From Allodiplogaster sudhausi (lineage: Eukaryota; Nematoda; Chromadorea; Rhabditida; Diplogasteridae), in contig CALZFC010000248.1 of assembly GCA_945643635.1 (NCBI GenBank), positions 6,907,501-6,971,500 on the forward strand: DNA of 64,000 nucleotides, given 5' to 3'. The position numbers and the translations under genes are program-made. The notes beneath the pieces were generated by a model. That model did no database searches. It saw only the letters and a program-made list of their open reading frames with translations, and had not been told where the DNA came from. Below are positions 56,549 to 64,000 of the stretch, in pieces (within the stretch, counting starts at the first letter, position 1; each line of letters opens with the position of its first letter).

Positions 56549-56629
56549 AGTTCAACCCAAAAAGTTCCGCATTGTTGCATCATGCGTTTGCAGGCATATC
56601 TTTGTAAACTTAAACAAAAACAGTCTTCT

Positions 56630-56962
56630 ATGTAGAAATAAAAAAATTCAATATATTGTCTTGAAATTGACTCTGAACGAATTGGAACGAAGATGAAGTA
56701 AATGATATGTATAAAGAGTCTAAGACAAAGAAATGAAGATTTCGCGAGTTAGAGATAGAGAGTGAGAGAAGGAGAGAGAGAGAGACGGATAGAGAGACAG
56801 AGAAAGAAAGAGAGAGAAGAGAGAAGAGATTTGAAGAGAAAATGAATGCCAACAAATCAAAAGAAAGGAATCCGACATACTTAACTGTGTAGGAAGACAT
56901 GAAAGTTTTCGAAACAACAAGTGTTCCACTCGTTTCACAAGAAGGATGTTTCTTTCCTCTTG

Positions 56963-57021
<59 letters not shown>

Positions 57022-57296
57022 CCACTCTCTCCCACTCTCTTCCTCAATCTCCTTTTATCTCTCTCTCTCTCTCCTTCTCTCACTCTCCATCCTTCGTTTT
57101 CTCACTCATTACAAGTCTTTCCAGGAGACTATTCTCATTCGTTTTCGCTTCTAGTTGTCGTTCCAAAATTCAAGAGGTAGTTGGGATACGAGTGGGAACT
57201 TTTCAAAATCTTTTTTTTTCTCTATCTCTTTTATCTATCTCCATCTCTGACTTCCCCACTCTCTTTCTCTCTCTCTTTCTATCCCTCTCTCTCTCC

Positions 57297-57327
<31 letters not shown>

Positions 57328-57546
57328 CGTCATCCCCTTGCTGCCGGCATTACTGCAGTCTGTTATTGAATGCGAAAAGCGGGTACTCTCGACTGGATGG
57401 CGGCCGCCCTCGGGCAGGGGTGGGAGAATGAGGACGTGATCGGGCATGTTGTGTATGAGTCGTGTTCGTGGGGAAAGAGAGAGAGAGAGGGAGAGAGAGA
57501 TAAAGAGAGATAAAGAAAGAGAGAAAGAGAGAGAGAGAGAAAGAGA

Positions 57547-57604
<58 letters not shown>

Positions 57605-57607
57605 TTG

Positions 57608-57638
<31 letters not shown>

Positions 57639-58522
57639 GCGAACAATTGAGATTAAAATGCAGACTGTTGTTTATAATAAACGAGCATGAAAAGCAAACA
57701 AAAGGGGGAACAGAGCCAGAGAGAGCGAGCGCTACAAGTGAACAGTGAACGAGCGAGAAAGAGCCTTCAAATGTTGGAGGGTAGTGAGTGAGAGAAAGAG
57801 AAAGTAGAGAGAGAGAAGTAAAGAGAGAGAGAGAAAATGAGTGAGGGAGAGAGAGATGAAGAGAGAGAGTGAGTGAGAGAGAGAGAGTGAAAGAGAGAGA
57901 GAGAGAGAACGAGTCCTATACAACTAGAGAAGACGAAGAATGGCGAGGAAGAATAAGTGTGTCTCTCCACTGGCCAGAGCCAGGCATGTTGTCCATCACT
58001 CACTGTCATCTCTCTCTCTCTCGTGATGCTAGCCGGCATTTTGGGCGGTGGACGGAGGACTGAGGAGGAGGAGGGGGGGGGGGGGGGAAGGAGGGGAGAG
58101 TACCATCTCTCTCTCTCTATCTCTCTCTCTTTCTCTTACTCTCTACTCCTTTCTCGCTCTCTTACTATCTCCTACATCTGTTCTCTCTCTCCCTCTCACT
58201 CTCGCTCTCACTCTCGCCCTCACACACTCTCTCTACCGCTCTCTGCTTCTCTGTTCTTCACTCGTCTCTCGCTTTCTCTCTTTCTGTTCCTCTTTCTCTC
58301 TCTCTCTCTCTTTCTCTAGCTATCTATCTGTTTGCATTCTTTTCAGCGCATGTAATTCCTAGCGCCAATTTCGAAAATTCACCCAGTTCGTCGTCGCCAT
58401 TACTTCCCTGTCATCAAAATGGTCCCTCTTTGTCTCTCTCTATCTCTCTTTCGCTCTTCCTATCTGTCTGTCTGTCTCTCTCTCTCGCTCTTTCCGTCTC
58501 TCGCTGCCTCTCTCTCTCTCTG

Positions 58523-58562
<40 letters not shown>

Positions 58563-59439
58563 TCATTTCGCGCGACCACAGCAACAACCGTCTTTCTTTT
58601 TTCGCATCTAGTAGCTTCCGGTTGCTCCTATTTTCCATTCACGAGTCTGTCATATATTCGAAGGAGGAATCCGTGAGAATTAGAGAGATTGGGAGAGATA
58701 GAGACATTGAGAAAGAGAGAGCAAACGGAGAGGAGAAAGACATTTGAAGAGCGAAAATATCAATACAAAATATCAAAAGATAAGGATGAGCGTCCCTGAT
58801 TTCCATTGGAATAGTGCATTTAATAAACTATATAGTCGCTTTGCAAAATTCGCGGAACAAGAAAGATACTATAATAAGTTGTAAACAAATGAATTAAACA
58901 AAACAAAAAAAAAACAAATGCAGTTATCTTAAAGCGAATATCACTGCTGATCATGCAAGTCATAAACAATGATAAATACATTTCACAATCATATGAAAAA
59001 ACATTCACTCTTTACGTAAAATATATAAAGAAAAATATGTATATAAGACAGGGAAGGAATCAACACAAATAATATACAGTTTCGTATTAAATAGCTCCAT
59101 GAACAGACCAGACCTGGCAGTTAGACCAGTCATCCTTATGGAAATTTGCAATGAAATACGACAGCGTTCGTTATATGTATATGGCAGCGAAATTGCGGTT
59201 AAACAGTCAGTAAATTTTCAATTATTATATTCATATGTATATACATTATATATTACAAAAAAGTAATAATAATAATGATTAAGCGAAAGACTCGCAAACC
59301 AATGTAATTAGATTTATATGGACCTATCGACAATCTGAACAAAACTCGCAAACCTCCATGCTCTCTTATTCTGTATTCCTTCCTCTCTCCCTCTCTCTCT
59401 TTTTCTTTCCATCTCTCTCTCTCACTCTCGCTCTCTCTC

Positions 59440-59486
<47 letters not shown>

Positions 59487-60132
59487 CAAGGAAAGGACAT
59501 CTGGGCAGTGCTGGTCTGGTGGCGCAGCAGCCAGCATGTCAGAGGGGAAGCGGCCATTTGCCCGCGTCTTGTGGTGTCACTTATGAATCGATCAGAGCGA
59601 GGGACAATGGAAAGTGGAGAGAGAACAGAGAGAGAGAGGAGAGAGAGAGCGATACAAAGAAGGAAAGAGGAACGCAAGGAGAGATTGAATGCAGATGGAA
59701 AGTGAGAGAGAGAGAGAGAAATAGAGAGAGAGAGAGGAGAGCGAGAGAGAGAGAGAGAGAGAGAGAGAAGCAAAAAAGTTCTGCATCGCGCAACCACCTA
59801 GTATGTCTACGATGCGGATAGAAAGAACGAGAGAGAACAAGAGAGATAGAGAGAGAGAGCGGAAGAGACAGAGATATAGATAGAGAGAAATGAAAAAAAA
59901 GTGTTCGCTTCTAGATAGCTGCAAAGGAATGCAGCGATTTCATGGAGAAGAAAACGCGAAGGAGGCATAAAAAAGAGCACAGCGATAACATTAATAGCAT
60001 GCTTCCTATCAAATAGAGCAAAGGGTAAATAGACACGAGACTGTAGTTGAAGTTGTAAGAAGAAAGGTTCCGTTGAAAGAAGCAGGGGAAAGCAGCTCAA
60101 GCTGACAATCATACGCTGTGAGATAGGGAGAA

Positions 60133-60167
<35 letters not shown>

Positions 60168-60478
60168 GAATCAGAGAGTGAGAGAGAGAGAATCAGAGAG
60201 TGAGAGAGAGAGAATCAGAGAGAAAGAGAATCAGAGAGAGAGAGAGAGAGAGAGAGAGGTGAGAGGGAGGACGAGAGAGAGAGAGAGGCATAAGAAGCAG
60301 AGAAAAAGGGGGCATGATCAACGCAAGCGGCATGCTGATTGCCACTGTTGGCCAAGTGGCTTAGTGGCCAATTAACGGACGAAGGATGAAGCTGCTGTGT
60401 AGAAGTGAAGCCAGCTGAAACTTCTCTCGATGAAGGGCGGAAAATGGGGAAGACGGACTGCTGATGAGTCTAGTGGTC

Positions 60479-60529
<51 letters not shown>

Positions 60530-62178
60530 GGAGATCGAGTGAGAGATGCAGGGAGAAAGAGAGAGAGATATAGCGAGAGAGAGAAAAAAGAGAGAGAGAG
60601 ATCGAGAGAGAGAGAGAGATAGCGAGAGAGAGAAAAAAGAGAGAGATCGAGAGAGAGATCGAGAGAGAGCGAGAGGCAGAGAGAAAGATAGAGAGAAAGG
60701 CAGACAGAGGGAGAGAGTAAGAGAGTGAAAGAACAATCGAGAGAGAGGGAAAGAGTGAGAGAGTGAGAGAGATGGAGAGAGAGAAGTAGAGGTGATGGGA
60801 CGCTAACGTGAAAATGTGACTAATGGAACTAAGGAGCCGCTGTGGTGTCAATGGAGAAAAAGAATTAAAGGTGTGAAAAAGAGTGAGAGTGGAGAGAGAG
60901 ACGCAGAGAGCGAGAGAGAGAGAAAGATAGACAAAAGAGAGAGAGAGAAAAAGATACAATGAGAGAGAGAAAGATAGAGAGAAAAGAGAGGAAGAGGAAA
61001 AGAGGAAAAGACACTAAGAAATGAGATGGGTTCCACTCCTTCTATTCCTCCTCCTCCGGAACCTTTCACTTCTCTCCGCTCTCGACCCGGAGAAGGCGAG
61101 CACAGGAGGATGATGATGATGAGCGAGCAGTTGCCTTGTCGTTAGTTATGATGGAGAGAGAGAGAGAGAGAAAAAGAGAACGATCGAGAGAGAAGGAAGG
61201 AAGAGAGAAAGAAAAGGAAGAGAGAGAGAGAAAGAGAGAGAGAGAGAAAAAGCGAGAGAGAGAGAGAGATAAAGCGAGAGAGAGAAAAGTGAAAGACTAA
61301 AACGAGAGAGCGTGGAAGAGTTCAAGAGATAGTTGATACTTCAGAGAGAAAATCAAGTAGAGACGCATTGAAAAGCAAAGTTAAGGAGCAAAAGGTGGAA
61401 GGATGAGCACGAGACAACAAAGATCAGAGCACATCTTTGAGAGGTTTAGTTGGAGAGAGAGGGAAGGAAAGAGTGTGAGAGAGAGAGAGAGTCCGGAAGA
61501 AAGAGACAAAGACAAGACATATATCGAGATAGCGGGAGAGAGAGAGAGAGTGAGAGAGAGAAAGAGAGAGAGGGAGAGAGTAAGAGAGAGAGAGAGAGAG
61601 AGAGGGAGGGAGAGAGAGAGAGAGAGAGAGAGAAATAGAGACCCTGATTGTGAGTGCGTGCCCCTCTTGTTGCTCGGTGCCTCGTCTGCAGATGCCGGAA
61701 GGAGCCGAGCGGTGCTCTTCGATGGGATTAAGTCGAGAGTAGGAGGAGGGCGTGAAATTGTAGACGCGAACAGGGGGCCCGAGGGGATGGCATTTGGAGG
61801 AGACAATGAGAGAGAGAGGGAGGGAGAGAAATAGAGAAAGAGAAAGAGAGAAGAGAAGGACAAGAGAAAGAGAAAGATAAAAATGAGAGAGGGAGAAAGA
61901 GAACGAGAGAAAGGGAAAGGGATATAGAGAGAGAAAAGTTGGAGAGAGAGAGAGTGAGAGCGAATAAGAAAGTAAATGAAGAGCATAAAGGAGACGGACC
62001 TGGAGAGTGAAGTGGAAGCTTCTAAAGGGCTCAGGGGTCTGATGATGACTGCAATTGCTTTGACAGTGGTAAGAGTGAGCTTATGCCATAATTAGTGACC
62101 GTAAATGAGAGCGACTAAAGAAGAAGGAGGGCCCTTAGGCCAGCCGATGGTCAACTGAGGGGGCACTTGATAGGCCCC

Positions 62179-62229
<51 letters not shown>

Positions 62230-63017
62230 GAGAGAGAGAGGAATTGAATATGACAGAAAAGCGGTGCAAAGGGAAAGAAGAGAGAGTGAAAGAGAGAGAA
62301 AGAGAGAGAAAGTGTGAAGGACGGTACCTCTGCGAAACAACAGCCAGAACTCCCGCTGGGCTGATTTCATGAGAAGAGGCTGAAGAGAACTGGACGAAGA
62401 CGTTTCCGCAAGGTTCTTGCTTACATTTAGAGAAGAGTGGGAGAGCGAGAGGGGTGGAAACAAAAAAAGGAGAGCTGGAGATAGGTCGAGAGAAAGGGTA
62501 TGTGAGAGAGAGAGAGAGAGAAAGAGAGAGAAAATACGCGAGAGTAGAGATAGAGTTGAGCCAGAGAGAGAGAGAGAGATAGAAAGGCAATTTAAAAAGT
62601 AGGAAATTGGTGGACGACAAGTTGGCTACGTGCCAACAGAAAGCGTATCCCCTGCCAAAACTAATTTCATTAAATTGAAAGGTTGACGGCGTGAAACGAC
62701 GACGAGTGAAATGACAGAGCAGCGAGCCATTCATCAAGAGAGAGAGAAAGAGAGAGAGAGAAAGAGAGAGAAAGAGAGATAACGAGAAAGAAAGAGAGAA
62801 AGAGAGAAAGAGAGAAAGAAAGAAAGAAAGAAAGAGAAAGCGAAATTTAATTGAAGTGGCGGAGAGGGAGAGGGTGGAAGATTGAAAGAGCCATCTTACA
62901 TAAAGAATGAAAGCGTTGTCCAAACTTTGCAAAGAAGCCATCTACTTTATTCTCTGTACTGCGAATGACGGGAAATGGAGGTGAAGATGAAAGAGAACTT
63001 CCCAAACCCTTCCTCTT

Positions 63018-63053
<36 letters not shown>

Positions 63054-63110
63054 TGCTCTCCACAATTTCCACACTCTCTCCATCCAATCCTCTTCCAGAA
63101 ATCGCTCTCT
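56630..63110. repeat. Purine/pyrimidine microsatellite field, part 2
   Basis: (CT)n runs at 56960-57110, 57230-57330, 58105-58320, 58430-58565 and 59380-59482, plus 63018-63050. (GA)n runs at 57478-57640, 57780-57910, 59600-59770, 60120-60290, 60480-60780, 61150-61300, 61480-61640, 61800-61970, 62180-62240 and 62735-62840. Unique islands between them (57340-57480, 60290-60480, 61640-61800, 61980-62180, 62320-62470) carry no supported exon. 58740-59350 is plain AT-rich. Confidence 0.8.
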
Positions 63111-63111
63111 T

Positions 63112-64000
63112 CTACACGTAGTCAATAATGGCCGGATTGTTCTTTCCCCGAGTCGTCTTTTTTTCTTTTTTTTTCGTCTTCTTATTCGTCGACTTCTTGT
63201 CCTTCTTCTTTGTCTTTTTATCAACGCTCTCCTCCACTTCCTCCGCAGACGCGTTTCCATTCTTCTTGCCCTTTTTCTTCATTGCGTCCGGCTGGAAAAA
63301 AACATTAAAAAAATTGAAAAAATTAAATTAAATGTAACAAAAATATATTTAAGAGCCAAACTAAAAAAGAGAGAGAAATAACCTTCTTTTCTTTCTTTCT
63401 TCTTCTTCCTCTCGTTGTCTTTCTTCTTCTTCTCTCTCTCATCGTCTGCCGCAGTCTTTTCTTTAATCAATATAAGATCTCTCTTACAATAATGTGTTCA
63501 TGTGGAGGAAGTAATAATTCTTGAATGATTTACGAATATTTCCTATCACTATAACTTTAAAATGAGCGCTTCATGATTGCCTTCGTTCTTGGCCGAGTGA
63601 GACGAGCCGGATGAGCAGCTAGCTGCCACTGCTCATCCGGCTCATGCTCGAGGCTGGAATTGGCATTGTAAGAAAAAATTAGCAAAAAGTATCATTGTAT
63701 CACTGAAAAGTATCGTTTTGTCACAAGTTAAAAAAAGGGAGCAAAAAGTATGATTGTATCACTGAAAAGTAGTATCGTTATGTCTCACAACTGTTGCTGC
63801 TATCGTTTGTCTTACAGCTACATAAATTACTAATTAGTATTTTGCAGCAACAAAAAAAGCGTAATAAAATCGTATTATATTCTTTTCTTTTCTTGTTCTT
63901 GTTGTCTACTCACCGCTGCGACTGCTGCTTCCACTACGACTATCACTGCTTGCGCCCGAACTGTTGTTGTTTGAGCTGCTCAAGGAGTCTAATGAACGGG
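63112..64000 (-). CDS. 3' end of a Ser-rich/Lys-rich protein gene, partial
   Basis: Three minus-strand exons are visible: 63914-64000 (RSLDSLSSSNNNSSGASSDS..., donor GTGAGT), 63383-63460 (EKTAADDEREKKKKDNERKK..., phase 1) and 63112-63291 (MKKKGKKNGNASAEEVEESV then Lys-rich, ending NNPAIIDYV with stop TAG). The first junction is in phase; the second is not with the obvious splice sites (phase 1 meets phase 0), so one boundary is wrong, an exon is missed, or a frame error exists. The Ser-rich then strongly basic composition suggests a nuclear or nucleic-acid-associated protein, but no domain is recognised. The gene continues beyond the window. Confidence 0.55.

Noticed and set aside
1..64000. 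CRISPR arrays, bacterial operons, prophage or integrated virus
   Set aside because: None seen; spliced eukaryotic genes throughout, and the only polymerase is a non-LTR reverse transcriptase.

Overview
The window looks like nuclear DNA of an invertebrate animal, most likely a nematode. Genes are split into small exons by mostly short GT-AG introns with T-rich 3' ends, plus a few apparent GC-AG introns. There is a clear Dishevelled orthologue, a cluster of receptor tyrosine phosphatases, a Ly6/uPAR-type protein, a non-LTR retrotransposon, long foldback elements and very many (GA)n/(CT)n tracts. GGCGGGAA-type palindromes in introns are, as I recall, common in Caenorhabditis-like genomes; this is only a hint. 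Exon models were built by hand from splice motifs and reading-phase bookkeeping.

1-950: 3' part of a 10-cysteine Ly6/uPAR-like protein (+). 1.4-18 kb: cluster of one gene family. Its intact member (minus, 5019-10112) encodes a predicted 681-residue receptor: signal peptide, two copies of an 8-cysteine module I do not recognise, one membrane span, a tyrosine-phosphatase domain with the signature HCRGGIGRTG, and a Lys/Glu-rich tail. Its 5' half lies in one arm of a large inverted duplication (about 8.84-10.9 kb and 11.83-14.4 kb). The other arm starts a divergent gene (plus, 13124-16540) encoding a predicted 553-residue secreted protein with four such modules and neither membrane span nor phosphatase. 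Three further partial copies of the phosphatase 3' exons lie at 1.4-1.8, 2.5-3.05 and 17.6-17.9 kb. The pair suggests a receptor with a soluble relative (inference).

19-20.5 kb: palindromic element with long terminal inverted repeats. 21.1-21.9 kb: two-exon gene for a small single-pass membrane protein (minus).

23.25-47.4 kb: Dishevelled gene (minus), 24 exons recognised, phases consistent throughout, with DIX, basic, PDZ, DEP and C-terminal regions. The DIX domain follows an unusual N-terminal extension; the first exon was not found. Its introns hold a decayed CR1-like retrotransposon (30.8-34.7 kb), a nested uninterrupted gene with 8-residue tandem repeats and an E2F-type site (35.8-36.9 kb), a hairpin (42.8 kb) and a second long foldback element (45.3-47.0 kb).

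47.4-63.1 kb: no gene supported. Purine/pyrimidine microsatellites alternate with short unique islands, interrupted by one terminal-inverted-repeat element (54.4-56.5 kb). 63.1-64 kb: 3' end of a Ser-rich/Lys-rich protein gene (minus) running off the window.
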